A DNA stretch of 64,000 bases, taken from JBNGOQ01 sp050589645. Lineage in GTDB: Bacteria; Bacteroidota; Bacteroidia; Flavobacteriales; Flavobacteriaceae. The DNA is taken from positions 1 through 64,000 of the forward strand of contig NZ_JBNGOQ010000005.1 of the NCBI RefSeq assembly GCF_050589645.1. The letters run 5' to 3'. Made by a program: the position numbers and the translations under genes. The notes below the pieces were generated by a model, which was given only the letters and a program-made list of their open reading frames with translations, was not told where the DNA came from and ran no database searches. This document shows positions 26,702 to 35,315 of this stretch, piece after piece; positions within the stretch are counted from its first letter, which is position 1; each line of letters begins with the position of its first letter.

Positions 26702-27085
26702 ATGGATGATGCATTGTATGTCGATATCAACCCTGAGGCCTTAAAGGAACTTGCCACTTTTCCGGCAGACCGTCCGCTGTATATGGTCAACCTGTTAAAA
26801 TATAAGGAATGCGATGAAGCAAGCGGAAAATCGGGCAAGGAAATGTATAGGGAATATATCGAGAAAGCAACCCCTTTCTTTGAACATATCAATGCCAGGA
26901 TCAGTTTTAAGGCCACACCCGAATTGATGGTCATTGGACCGAGTGAAGAGCAACTCTGGGACGAATTGTTGATCGTCACTTACGATACCAAGGACGATTT
27001 TTTTAAACTGATACAAATGGAGGGATATCCCCGCCATATCAGAAAGCAAGCGTTAAAAGATTCACGCATCATTTTTTGTAAATAG
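26702..27085 (+). CDS. DUF1330-like small protein
   Basis: 127 residues, dimeric alpha/beta-barrel (ferredoxin-like) type. The DUF1330 pattern is seen in 'PLYMVNLLKYKE' near residue 25 and 'LLIVTYDTKDDFFKLIQM' near 90. The start lies one base after the kinase stop, which indicates coupling. The Pseudomonas levulinate operon also has a small protein, LvaB, beside its kinase LvaA, needed for kinase activity. I cannot show that the two are related, but the position is suggestive. Function is otherwise unknown. Confidence 0.85.
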   Translation: MDDALYVDINPEALKELATFPADRPLYMVNLLKYKECDEASGKSGKEMYREYIEKATPFFEHINARISFKATPELMVIGPSEEQLWDELLIVTYDTKDDFFKLIQMEGYPRHIRKQALKDSRIIFCK

Positions 27086-27091
27086 GATACC

Positions 27092-27847
27092 ATGCAAGTA
27101 AAGGATAAAATAGTCATTGTTACCGGCGCGGGCTCTGGAATAGGGGCCGCTACGGCGAAGCATTTTGCCCATCACGGGGCCAAGGTGGTCGTTTCTGATA
27201 TTAAGGTAGGGACGGCGAGATCCGTAGCCGATGAGATTATTGCCTCCGGTGGTGTAGCCGTAGTGATAACGGCCAATGTGGCCAGGTTTGATGAAGTAGA
27301 GGCACTTATTGACGAAACGATAAAGCAATTTGGCCAATTGGACATTATGGTGAACAATGCCGGTATTGGGCCACGAAATTTGTTGAAGACCGCGGAACAT
27401 ACGTTGGAAGACTGGGACAGCGTCATAGCCGTGAATCAGACCGGGGTCTTTTATTGTATGAAATTGGCCTTGGTACAAATGCTGAAACAGGGGTATGGAA
27501 ATATTGTCAATGTGGCCTCGCTGGCCGGCTTAAAGGCTTCTCTGAATAATCTTTCCTATAGTGCCAGCAAATTTGCAGTGGTTGGGATGACCAAGTCGGC
27601 GGCCTTGGAATACGCCACCAAAAATATTCGTATAAATGCAGTTTGCCCAGGCTATACGGAATCGGCACTTTTGGATAAATTATTGGATGCCAGACCGGAT
27701 ATGGATGATATGCTCAAAAGCGTCATTCCCATGAAACGGTACGGAAATGTAACGGAGATAGCGGAGGCTATCGTATGGCTGGCCTCTGACGGCACCAAAT
27801 TTATTACCGGGCAAACCATTACCTTGGACGGAGGAACGTCCTTATAA
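27092..27847 (+). CDS. SDR family oxidoreductase (second)
   Basis: 251 residues. Motifs: cofactor loop 'TGAGSGIGAATA' near 11, Asp at 'VVVSDIK' suggesting NAD rather than NADP, 'NNAGIGP' near 88, catalytic 'VASLAGL' and 'YSASKFAVVGM', and 'ITGQTITLDGG' at the end. It differs clearly from the other two SDRs of the cluster, so they are not recent duplicates. A 3-hydroxyacyl-CoA dehydrogenase role is plausible by analogy with LvaD. It follows the DUF1330-like gene after 6 bases. Confidence 0.93.
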   Translation: MQVKDKIVIVTGAGSGIGAATAKHFAHHGAKVVVSDIKVGTARSVADEIIASGGVAVVITANVARFDEVEALIDETIKQFGQLDIMVNNAGIGPRNLLKTAEHTLEDWDSVIAVNQTGVFYCMKLALVQMLKQGYGNIVNVASLAGLKASLNNLSYSASKFAVVGMTKSAALEYATKNIRINAVCPGYTESALLDKLLDARPDMDDMLKSVIPMKRYGNVTEIAEAIVWLASDGTKFITGQTITLDGGTSL

Positions 27848-27925
27848 CTGTTTGAAAACGATATAAATCAAAAAAATGAAGGCATTTCCACATAGCCTTT
27901 AACAGAAAGAATAAAAAATAGAAAA

Positions 27926-28930
27926 ATGAACAAGCAATTGATTTTTAAAAAACGCCCGGTGGGGATGCCCGATGGGGAAACCTGGTCACTGGAATCGAAT
28001 CCCATTCCGGAACCAGCCGAAGGGGAAGTGTTGATCCAACACCACTACATTTCCCTAGATCCTGCCATGAGAGGGTGGCTAAATGACAGGAAATCCTATA
28101 TTCCGCCAGTGCAGATCGGAGAGGTCATGCGCGCCGGTTCCATTGGTACGGTAATAAAGTCCAACAAACACCCAAAGTTTAAGGAAGGGGACTGCCTTAC
28201 CGGCTGGGGAGGGGTACAGCAATATGTCGTGTCCAATGGGGAGAATTGGTATAAGGTAGACCCTACATTGGCACCTATGACCACCTATATAGGAACCTTG
28301 GGGATGCCTGGGATGACCGCGTATTTTGGTATTCTTGAAGTGGGTAAACTCAAAGAAGGGGATATTGTTCTGGTGTCCGGGGCCGCTGGTGCCGTAGGGA
28401 GTATTGTAGGACAAATAGCCAAAATCAAAGGCTGCAGGGTGGTAGGAATTGCCGGAGGTACGGATAAATGCCGCTATATCAAGGAAGAGCTGGGTTTTGA
28501 TGGAGCCATAGACTACAAATCAGAAAAACTCTCCGACGCGTTAAAACGCGAATGCCCAAAGGGAATAGATGTGTATTTTGACAATGTGGGGGGCGAAATA
28601 TTGGATGCGGCCCTGACACGTTTGCGAATGCATGCGCGGATTGTTATTTGTGGCGCCATTTCCCAATACAACAATAAAACCGCAGTTAAAGGCCCCAGCA
28701 ATTACTTGTCCCTTTTGGTAAATAGGGCCAGCATGCAGGGCATGGTGGTGATGGATTACGCCAAGGACTACGGTAGAGCAGCCCAAGAAATGGGTATGTG
28801 GATGATGCAGGGGAAACTTAAGAGCAAAGAGGACGTATATGAGGGCATCGAAAATTTTCAGGAAACCTTTCAACGCCTGTTTACGGGTGATAAAATGGGA
28901 AAATTGGTGTTGAAGGTTATTGAGGATTAA
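27926..28930 (+). CDS. NADP-dependent MDR oxidoreductase (zinc-free, CurA/LTB4DH-like)
   Basis: 334 residues. The zinc-free medium-chain reductase pattern is visible: 'ISLDPAMRGWL' near 50, the cofactor loop 'VSGAAGAVGSIVGQIAK' near 153, 'GIAGGTDKC' (NADPH) and 'YFDNVGGEILD'. CurA, leukotriene B4 12-hydroxydehydrogenase and alkenal reductases belong here and reduce alpha,beta-unsaturated carbonyls. A 78-base gap precedes the gene, the largest inside the cluster, so a second promoter there is possible although no consensus box was seen. Confidence 0.92.
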   Translation: MNKQLIFKKRPVGMPDGETWSLESNPIPEPAEGEVLIQHHYISLDPAMRGWLNDRKSYIPPVQIGEVMRAGSIGTVIKSNKHPKFKEGDCLTGWGGVQQYVVSNGENWYKVDPTLAPMTTYIGTLGMPGMTAYFGILEVGKLKEGDIVLVSGAAGAVGSIVGQIAKIKGCRVVGIAGGTDKCRYIKEELGFDGAIDYKSEKLSDALKRECPKGIDVYFDNVGGEILDAALTRLRMHARIVICGAISQYNNKTAVKGPSNYLSLLVNRASMQGMVVMDYAKDYGRAAQEMGMWMMQGKLKSKEDVYEGIENFQETFQRLFTGDKMGKLVLKVIED

Positions 28931-28946
28931 GGGTAAAAGCATTTGG

Positions 28947-29921
28947 ATGAAAGCAATAGTTTGCGAACAATACGGGCCGCCATCGCACCTAAGATTAAAG
29001 GAGATAGCTAATTTGAACCCTAAGGAGGGAGAAGTTTTGGTTGCCGTGAAAGCCTGTGGGGTTAATTTCCCGGATACCCTGATCATACAGGGATTGTATC
29101 AGTTTAAACCCGAACTACCCTTTACCCCAGGAAGTGATATTGCAGGTATTGTCAAAGCGGTAGGACCTGGAGTAACCCATGTAAAACCTGGGGATGCCGT
29201 GTTTGGATTTGTGGTCAACGGCGGGTTCGCCGAGGAAGTCCTCGTGCCGGCCAGTGCATGTTTTCCAAAACCGCCCCAAATGGATTTTCCGGTGGCCGCC
29301 TCTTTTATGATGGCGTACGGAACGTCCTATCATGCCCTAAAGGATCGGGGCCTTTTGGCAAAAGGAGAAACACTGTTGGTGCTTGGGGCATCGGGCGGAG
29401 TGGGACTTGCCGCTGTGGAATTGGGCAAGTTGATGGGCGCAAAGGTAATTGCTGCCGCTTCCTCCACCGATAAACTGGAATTGTGCAAGGCCTATGGCGC
29501 AGATGAAGTACTGAACTATTCCAAAGAGAACGTAAAGGAACGAATAAAGGAACTCACGGGGGGCAAAGGAGTGGATGTAGTGTACGATCCGGTAGGTGGG
29601 GACTATTCCGAAGCGGCCCTTAGAGGCATGAATTGGGAAGGCAGGTACCTCGTAGTAGGTTTCGCAGCGGGGAATATTCCCAAAATACCCTTGAACTTAC
29701 CGCTGTTAAAAGGATGTTCCATAGTAGGGGTTTTTTGGGGAAGTTTTGCAATGAAGATGCCCAAAAGGAATATGGAAAATACCATGCAGTTGATGCAATG
29801 GTACGCCGCAGGCAGGCTTAAACCCCACCTTCATGCAGTGTACTCCTTGGCCGAAACACCCAAGGCCTTGGAGGAAATGATGAACAGAAAAGTAATGGGA
29901 AAGGTGGTCATAGGGGTTTAG
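28947..29921 (+). CDS. NADPH:quinone oxidoreductase family MDR protein
   Basis: 324 residues from the ATG at 28947; a TTG nine codons earlier overlaps the previous stop and adds residues that do not fit the family. Motifs: 'MKAIVCEQYGPPSHL' start, 'FPDTLIIQGLYQFKPELPFTPG' (in parts 'FPDTLIIQG' and 'LPFTPGSDIAG'), the cofactor loop 'LGASGGVGLAAVELGK' near 143 and 'VVYDPVGGDY'. This is the quinone-reductase branch of the MDR family, often acting on enoyl or quinone substrates with NADPH. It starts 16 bases after the preceding reductase. Confidence 0.92.
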   Translation: MKAIVCEQYGPPSHLRLKEIANLNPKEGEVLVAVKACGVNFPDTLIIQGLYQFKPELPFTPGSDIAGIVKAVGPGVTHVKPGDAVFGFVVNGGFAEEVLVPASACFPKPPQMDFPVAASFMMAYGTSYHALKDRGLLAKGETLLVLGASGGVGLAAVELGKLMGAKVIAAASSTDKLELCKAYGADEVLNYSKENVKERIKELTGGKGVDVVYDPVGGDYSEAALRGMNWEGRYLVVGFAAGNIPKIPLNLPLLKGCSIVGVFWGSFAMKMPKRNMENTMQLMQWYAAGRLKPHLHAVYSLAETPKALEEMMNRKVMGKVVIGV

Positions 29922-29986
29922 CCTGCTGTATTTCAAGGTGGGCCTTCCTAATGGATGTAAAACAAATTAAAAATGAAATACAAGAT

Positions 29987-30724
29987 ATGCGATTAAAAAA
30001 CAAGGTGGCCATCGTAACCGGTGGAGCGCGGGGTATAGGAAAAGCAATTTCGGACCTCTTTGCCCGGGAAGGGGCCACCGTAATAATCTGGGATGTGTTG
30101 GATATAGGTATGGAGACAGCCAAAACAATCAATGCCGGAGTAGGACAGGCAGAGTTCCTCAATATATCGGTGACCGATAGGGAAGCGGTACAAGCTGCTG
30201 TGGCCGATATCCATTCCCGTTATGGGAAAATCGACATTTTGATTAACAATGCGGGTATAACCCGGGACAAGACCCTTCAGAAAATGAGCATGGAGGAGTG
30301 GGATGCGGTAATCGATGTGAACCTAAAAGGCGTGTTCCTGTGCACGCAAGCTGTGGTACCCTATATGAAGGAAGCCGGCTACGGTCGTATTGTTTCAGCC
30401 GCTTCCAACGTCGGGCTTCGCGGAAATTTTGGACAAACCAACTATGCGGCCACCAAGGCAGGGGTAATTGCCATGTCCAAGACCTGGACCATGGAACTGG
30501 GAAAATATGGCATTACCGCAAACGCGGTAGCCCCCGGTTTTACGCTTACCGAAATGGTGGAAAAAATCCCGGCGGAGCACATGGCGCAAATGAAAAAACA
30601 GATACCTCTGCAAAAGGCGGCTATGCCCATGGACATTGCCTATGGGTACCTTTACCTGGCTTCGGATGAGGCACAGTACGTATCGGGGATTTGTTTAACC
30701 ATCGATGGGGGAATTTCTAGATAA
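29987..30724 (+). CDS. SDR family oxidoreductase, FabG-like (third)
   Basis: 245 residues from the ATG at 29987. An ATG at 29951 is in frame and would add 12 residues; the shorter form fits the usual FabG-like start 'MRLKNKVAIVTGG'. Motifs: 'TGGARGIGKAIS', Asp in 'VIIWDVL' favouring NAD, 'NNAGITRDKTLQKM', 'SAASNVGLRGNFGQTNYAATKAG' (catalytic Ser, Tyr and Lys), and 'GICLTIDGGI'. It is the closest of the three SDRs to 3-oxoacyl-CoA or acetoacetyl-CoA reductases. The MaoC gene follows after 6 bases. Confidence 0.93.
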   Translation: MRLKNKVAIVTGGARGIGKAISDLFAREGATVIIWDVLDIGMETAKTINAGVGQAEFLNISVTDREAVQAAVADIHSRYGKIDILINNAGITRDKTLQKMSMEEWDAVIDVNLKGVFLCTQAVVPYMKEAGYGRIVSAASNVGLRGNFGQTNYAATKAGVIAMSKTWTMELGKYGITANAVAPGFTLTEMVEKIPAEHMAQMKKQIPLQKAAMPMDIAYGYLYLASDEAQYVSGICLTIDGGISR

Positions 30725-30730
30725 CGGTCC

Positions 30731-31195
30731 ATGGAAAAGTTGGTATGTAAGAATTTTGAGGAGTTTCGCGAACTGAAGGGCAAAGAACTGCCCCTGGGCG
30801 ACTGGATACAGGTCACCCAGGACATGATCAATGCCTTTGCCGAGGCTACCCTGGATTTTCAGTGGATCCATGTGGATGTGGAAAAAGCGAAAAAACATTC
30901 CCCGTTCAAGGCACCGGTGGCCCATGGATTCATGTCCGTTTCCTTGCTCTCCAAGATGCTCGAGGATCTCATCACGGTAGAAAGTATGCAGATGGGGGTA
31001 AACTATGGATTGAACAAAGTACGTTTTCCGCACCCGGTGGTGGTGGATAGTAAATTGAGGTTGAAGGGAAAGATACTGGACATAGAGAATTATGGGGATA
31101 CCGGTCTTAAGGTTGCCTGGGATTGTATGGTGGAAATTAATGGTGTGGAGAAACCTGCCTGTGTAGCAGAGTTTGTGTCCCTGATGTTTGAATAA
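30731..31195 (+). CDS. MaoC family (R)-specific enoyl-CoA hydratase
   Basis: 154 residues. The hot-dog fold hydratase signature is clear: 'ATLDFQWIHVDVEKAKK' (hydratase Asp/His pair near residues 43-49) and 'APVAHGFMSVSLLS'. MaoC enzymes add water to 2-enoyl-CoA to give (R)-3-hydroxyacyl-CoA, and the preceding SDR could then oxidise it. The order SDR then MaoC supports a hydration and oxidation step. Spacing of 6 and 22 bases on either side supports one transcript. Confidence 0.93.
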   Translation: MEKLVCKNFEEFRELKGKELPLGDWIQVTQDMINAFAEATLDFQWIHVDVEKAKKHSPFKAPVAHGFMSVSLLSKMLEDLITVESMQMGVNYGLNKVRFPHPVVVDSKLRLKGKILDIENYGDTGLKVAWDCMVEINGVEKPACVAEFVSLMFE

Positions 31196-31217
31196 GCGAA
31201 TTTAAAAAATAATCAAA

Positions 31218-32114
31218 ATGAAAGTTCTAAGAACCCCGGAATCCTGTTTTGAAAGCCTGGCCGACTATCCTTTTAAGCCCTATTATCATGAGGTGGCAAA
31301 AGGATTGCGAATGCATTATGTAGACGAGGGCGAGGGCCCTATTGTGCTCCTTTTGCATGGGGAACCCAGTTGGTCGTACCTCTATCGAAAGATGATACCC
31401 ATCTTGGTAGAAGCCGGATTTCGGACCATTGCGCCCGATCTGATCGGCTTTGGAAAATCGGATAAACCGGTACGGCAGGAAGACTATAGCTATCAAAGCC
31501 ACGTTGATTGGCTCAAGGCGCTCATTTCTGGACTAAACCTATCCGATATCCATCTTTTTTGCCAGGATTGGGGCGGCCTTACCGGCCTTCGGATCGCCGC
31601 CGAAGAAGAAGCCTTGTTCAGCAGTATCATAGCGTCCAATACCTTATTGACCCGGACGGGCGTGTATGCCAATGACGCTTTTAAGCAATGGCGCGATTTT
31701 TCACAAAAAACCCCGCATTTTTCCGCTGGCAAGGTGCTACAGCTCGGGACGGTCTCCAACCTGTCCGAGCAGGTAATAGCTGCCTATGACGCCCCTTTTC
31801 CGGACGATTCCTTTAAGGCCGGCGCCCGCGTTTTTCCCAAATTGGTCCCTTTTGACGGTGAAGACCCGTATGGAGCCATTCCCGCCTGTGATGCGGCCTG
31901 GAAAGTACTGGAGCGCTGGGAAAAGCCCTTTCTGACCCTTTTCGGGGATTCCGACCCCATTATGAGGGGAGGTGACCTATTTTTTCAGGCAAAGGTTCCC
32001 GGGACAAAAGGGCAACCGCATCAAACGATTACAGATGCCGGACATTTTATTCAAGAGGAAAAAGGGGAGGAGTTGGCCCAACGGATGGTAGTATTTTTGA
32101 AGCACTCCAAATAG
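31218..32114 (+). CDS. Haloalkane dehalogenase-type alpha/beta hydrolase
   Basis: 298 residues. Alpha/beta-hydrolase fold: oxyanion 'LHGEPSWSYLYRKM' near 48, nucleophile Asp117 in 'CQDWGG' with the adjacent Trp that helps bind halide, acid Asp244 or 246 in 'FGDSDPIMRG', and base His276 in 'DAGHFIQEE'. An Asp nucleophile followed by Trp is diagnostic of haloalkane dehalogenase subfamily I (DhlA/DhmA type). It would cleave carbon-halogen bonds to alcohols, though members with other or unknown substrates exist. It is the last gene of the cluster. A weak hairpin follows. Confidence 0.9.
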   Translation: MKVLRTPESCFESLADYPFKPYYHEVAKGLRMHYVDEGEGPIVLLLHGEPSWSYLYRKMIPILVEAGFRTIAPDLIGFGKSDKPVRQEDYSYQSHVDWLKALISGLNLSDIHLFCQDWGGLTGLRIAAEEEALFSSIIASNTLLTRTGVYANDAFKQWRDFSQKTPHFSAGKVLQLGTVSNLSEQVIAAYDAPFPDDSFKAGARVFPKLVPFDGEDPYGAIPACDAAWKVLERWEKPFLTLFGDSDPIMRGGDLFFQAKVPGTKGQPHQTITDAGHFIQEEKGEELAQRMVVFLKHSK

Positions 32115-32121
32115 GATAGAC

Positions 32122-32151
32122 ACATAAAGCTCCCCACAGGAAGCTTCATGT
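32122..32151. terminator. Imperfect hairpin between convergent genes
   Basis: ACATAAAGCT and AAGCTTCATGT pair imperfectly around a C/A-rich loop between the dehalogenase gene and the opposing DUF6249 gene. There is no T run, so a terminator role is uncertain. Confidence 0.35.
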
Positions 32152-32175
32152 ATCTAAATAAGGGTAGGATTCACG

Positions 32176-32532
32176 CTACACATCTTCCTTGTCGAGCTTT
32201 TTGGTCAGGAAAAAGCCCACCAAAAGACCAGAACCTGCCATGAAGAATATGGTGCCTGGATAGGCTACTTCGTCGTCCATGCCCAGTGTGTGCACGAATG
32301 CGGCGGCCAGAAAAATGGCGAGACCTATACCCATGAGAAGAAGTGCCAAGTTAAGAACAAGCACCTTCCAAAAAGGTGCTGTCCTTTCCCGTTTGCCCTT
32401 TACAAAAATACTGGCGTCCGCTCCTTTCTCAATTAGCGCCATGCGCTCCCTATTCCTTGTGGAAAAATAGAGATAGGTTATTGCTAATACGACTAGAAAA
32501 AAACTTACGGGGATTATAATTGCTGCTGCCAT
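32176..32532 (-). CDS. DUF6249 domain membrane protein
   Basis: 118 residues with three hydrophobic segments (about residues 5-24, 57-78, 92-108) and the conserved 'RNRERMALIEKGADASIF' loop after the first. This loop matches the DUF6249 family that often sits next to ECF sigma factor genes in Bacteroidota. Here it is divergent from a sigma factor gene across 133 bases. Its function is unknown, with a link to that sigma factor as inference. Confidence 0.85.
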   Translation of the reverse strand: MAAAIIIPVSFFLVVLAITYLYFSTRNRERMALIEKGADASIFVKGKRERTAPFWKVLVLNLALLLMGIGLAIFLAAAFVHTLGMDDEVAYPGTIFFMAGSGLLVGFFLTKKLDKEDV

Positions 32533-32665
32533 CTTATAATTTTTAATGGATTATTTATTTTGTTCATAGGGTATGACGATCATTTTTGAACCCCGGTTAC
32601 AGGAATAGTCAATATTTTTCTAAATTGTGTAACCTAGGCGCTTCATATATCGTCTTATTACTTAG

Positions 32666-33250
32666 ATGAGCCTTCAAGAAGACCAACACTATATAGAAAG
32701 GACCCTCGCAGGGGATACGCATGCATTTGCATCCCTTGTTGACCGTTATAAGCATATGGTATATACCTTGGCCTTGCGAATGGTAAAAAATAGGGAGGAA
32801 GCGGAGGAAGTGGCCCAGGATGTTTTTTTTAAGGTATATCAGGGGCTGGACCGATTTAAAGGCGATGCCAAATTTTCGACCTGGCTCTATAAGATTGCTT
32901 ATAATAGAAGTTTGGACTATGTGAAGAAACAAAGCAGAGGTTTGGATACAAGCCCTATAGATGCTTTTACCGAACGCTATGTGCGGTCCATGGAAAACAC
33001 CTTGGAAGGCCTGGAACGTGAAGAGCGCAGCAAGACCATAAAAGAGGCGATGCAAGAACTATCGCCAGACGATAGCTTTTTAATTACACTGCATTATTAT
33101 GAAGAGTTATCACTGAGCGAGATAGCAGCAATTATGGACGAAAATGCAAATACTGTTAAGGTACGTTTGTTCCGGAGCAGAAAACGACTGGCAGAAATTT
33201 TAAAAAACCGATTGGAACCAGAAACGATACGCGGTTATGGAAGAAAATAA
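32666..33250 (+). CDS. RNA polymerase ECF sigma factor
   Basis: 194 residues, the usual ECF size. Region 2 is visible in 'FASLVDRYKHMVYTLALRMVKNREEAEEVAQDVFFKVY' (cited in parts: 'FASLVDRYKHMVYTLAL' and 'EEAEEVAQDVFFKVYQG'). Region 4 follows as 'LITLHYYEELSLSEIAAIM' and 'ANTVKVRLFRSRKRLAEIL'. The gene ends 14 bases inside the following membrane protein gene, so the two are translationally coupled. ECF factors redirect RNA polymerase to stress or envelope promoters; the target set is not visible here. Confidence 0.93.
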   Translation: MSLQEDQHYIERTLAGDTHAFASLVDRYKHMVYTLALRMVKNREEAEEVAQDVFFKVYQGLDRFKGDAKFSTWLYKIAYNRSLDYVKKQSRGLDTSPIDAFTERYVRSMENTLEGLEREERSKTIKEAMQELSPDDSFLITLHYYEELSLSEIAAIMDENANTVKVRLFRSRKRLAEILKNRLEPETIRGYGRK

Positions 33251-33653
33251 AGAAAAAGAACTGGATGCCCTTCTCAAAAAAACGGTGAAGGAAGCGGGAT
33301 TGGAACAACCTTCAATGGATTTCACTGCTACGGTCCTTTCCAAAATCTCCGAAACGGCCCCAACAACGGCTAGGGTATATCGCCCGCTGATTTCCAAGGG
33401 CGCCTGGTTGCTATTGCTTCTCGCTGTACTCGGAGTTTTTGCCTATTCCCTTCTGGGGAATGGCGACCTGAGTTTTATGGGCCTATCCGATGTGCGGTGG
33501 AGCGAACATTTAAATTTCGACTTTTTGGAACAATGGACGCAGTGGAAGATTTCCAATATCTTCGTTTACGGCACCTTGGGGCTCACGCTTTTTGTTTGCC
33601 TACAGGTGGTCCTGTTAAAGAGGCATTTGGACAATCGTTATGTTTTGGAGTAA
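33237..33653 (+). CDS. Probable anti-sigma factor-type membrane protein
   Basis: 138 residues, overlapping the ECF sigma gene by 14 bases. A cytosolic N-terminus of about 50 residues, rich in Glu and Lys, precedes two membrane helices (about residues 57-78 and 108-126). Size, order and topology fit a membrane-bound anti-sigma factor or sigma-linked partner. The zinc-binding HxxxCxxC motif of classical ZAS domains is absent. The role is inferred from the neighbour. Confidence 0.7.
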   Translation: MEENKEKELDALLKKTVKEAGLEQPSMDFTATVLSKISETAPTTARVYRPLISKGAWLLLLLAVLGVFAYSLLGNGDLSFMGLSDVRWSEHLNFDFLEQWTQWKISNIFVYGTLGLTLFVCLQVVLLKRHLDNRYVLE

Positions 33654-33714
33654 TTAATTCTTAGGAGATTTCCAATCTGCCTACCAAGCTATATTATGCT
33701 TATTTTTACCGGTA

Positions 33715-35313
33715 ATGGCCTTGATTACTTTTCTTTTGTTTACCGGTTTTGTGGCTTTTTATGCTACGTGGAAACTCCGACGGGATAGATTGGATACCCG
33801 CGACGGGTATTTTCTAGGCGGACGTTCCCTTACCGGAATCGTAATTGCCGGTTCGCTCTTACTGACCAATATTTCTACCGAACACCTTGTTGGGATGAAC
33901 GGTTCCGCCTATAGAAATGGTGCAATTATCGTCGCTTGGGAGGTTACTTCCGCTTTAGCCTTGGTAATCGCTGCCCTGTATTTTGCGCCGCGATACCTGA
34001 AAATGGGGTTAACGACCATTCCTGAGTTTTTGGAAAAACGGTTCGATGGTCTTACCCGTACCTTGGTGGCCCTGCTCTTGATCATTTCCTTTGTGGCCAC
34101 CTTACTTCCCATTGTACTGTATACCGGAGCCCTGAATATTGAGGCCATTTTTGAAATATCCCAACTTTTGAATGTAAGTCAGGCCGAAGGGATATGGATC
34201 ACCATTCTGGTGGTGGGGAGTATAGGAGCCGTATACGCTATATTTGGGGGGCTTAAGATGGTGGCCTATACCGATACCATCAATGGATTTGGCTTGCTTG
34301 TAGCAGGGCTTTTGGTGCCTATTCTTGCCTTGCTTGCCATAGGCGATGGCAACCCTTTTGAGGGGATGGGCAAGGTGTTTCGGCATAGCCCCGAAAAGTT
34401 CAACGTGGTCAGTCGTGAATCGGGCGTGGGTGCCGGGGCACGCTCGGCGATATTACCTTTTGAGGTCTTGTTTACCGGCCTTATGATCAATCAAATTTAT
34501 TTCTGGACCATGCACCAGTCCATAATCCAAAGGGTCTTGGGGGCGGTAAATTTAAAGGAAGCACAAAAAGGATTGCTCTTTACCGGCCTATTAAAAATTT
34601 TGGTCCCCTTGGTCATCGTACTACCGGGTTTGATAGGCTTCTATTATTTTGGGGAAAGTTTATACGATAACCCGGACAGTGTCTATCCCCTGCTGGTAAA
34701 GAAAGTACTTCCGCAATGGCTTACCGGTTTTTTTGTCGCGGTGATGATGGGTGCCATCCTAACCACCTTTAACAGTGCACTCAATAGTGCGGCTACGGTA
34801 TTCAGTCTTGGCATCTTTAAGCGGTATATTCAAAAGCAGGCGAGCGAAAAAAAGTTGGTCGTCATAGGAAAATGGACTTCGGCCCTTTTGGCAGTGTTTG
34901 CAATTGGGATCGCTCCCTTTGTCGCCAATGCACCGGAAGGCCTGTATCAGTTGATGCAGCAATTAAACGGTATCTTCTTTGTACCCATCGCAAGTGTGAT
35001 CATAGCCGGTTTTCTTTTTCCACGAGTGTCCGCAATGGGTGCTAAGATCGGTCTTTTGTTTGGGTTGTTGTTTTATGTGACCACCTATTACCTCTTGGAG
35101 TTGAAGTTGCATTTTGTTCATATTTGGGGAATAGAATTTGTACTGAACCTGTTGGTGATGCACTTGGTTTCCTATCTATCGCCTAAAGGGGATATTTTTG
35201 AAATGAAAGATGCAGGAATCCTAGATTTAAGACCGTGGAAATACGCTAAGCCCTTCAGCCTCTTTTTGGTGTTATCTACGATTATTTTGTACCTTTTACT
35301 AGGAAATGTATAG
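33715..35313 (+). CDS. SLC5-type sodium:solute symporter
   Basis: 532 residues with about fourteen hydrophobic segments. The sodium-symporter pattern is visible: 'DGYFLGGRSLTGIVIAGSLL' near 36, 'ISTEHLVGMNGSAYRNG', 'YAIFGGLKMVAYTDTING' near 180 and 'TTFNSALNSAATVFS' near 345. The SGLT-like members carry sugars or inositol. The next gene, two bases downstream, is inositol oxygenase, so myo-inositol is the most likely substrate. It sits in the cytoplasmic membrane. Confidence 0.92.
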   Translation: MALITFLLFTGFVAFYATWKLRRDRLDTRDGYFLGGRSLTGIVIAGSLLLTNISTEHLVGMNGSAYRNGAIIVAWEVTSALALVIAALYFAPRYLKMGLTTIPEFLEKRFDGLTRTLVALLLIISFVATLLPIVLYTGALNIEAIFEISQLLNVSQAEGIWITILVVGSIGAVYAIFGGLKMVAYTDTINGFGLLVAGLLVPILALLAIGDGNPFEGMGKVFRHSPEKFNVVSRESGVGAGARSAILPFEVLFTGLMINQIYFWTMHQSIIQRVLGAVNLKEAQKGLLFTGLLKILVPLVIVLPGLIGFYYFGESLYDNPDSVYPLLVKKVLPQWLTGFFVAVMMGAILTTFNSALNSAATVFSLGIFKRYIQKQASEKKLVVIGKWTSALLAVFAIGIAPFVANAPEGLYQLMQQLNGIFFVPIASVIIAGFLFPRVSAMGAKIGLLFGLLFYVTTYYLLELKLHFVHIWGIEFVLNLLVMHLVSYLSPKGDIFEMKDAGILDLRPWKYAKPFSLFLVLSTIILYLLLGNV

Positions 35314-35315
35314 TT

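Noticed and set aside
28920..28946. TTG start for the quinone oxidoreductase gene
   Set aside because: The ATG at 28947 fits the family N-terminus and avoids overlap with the previous stop.
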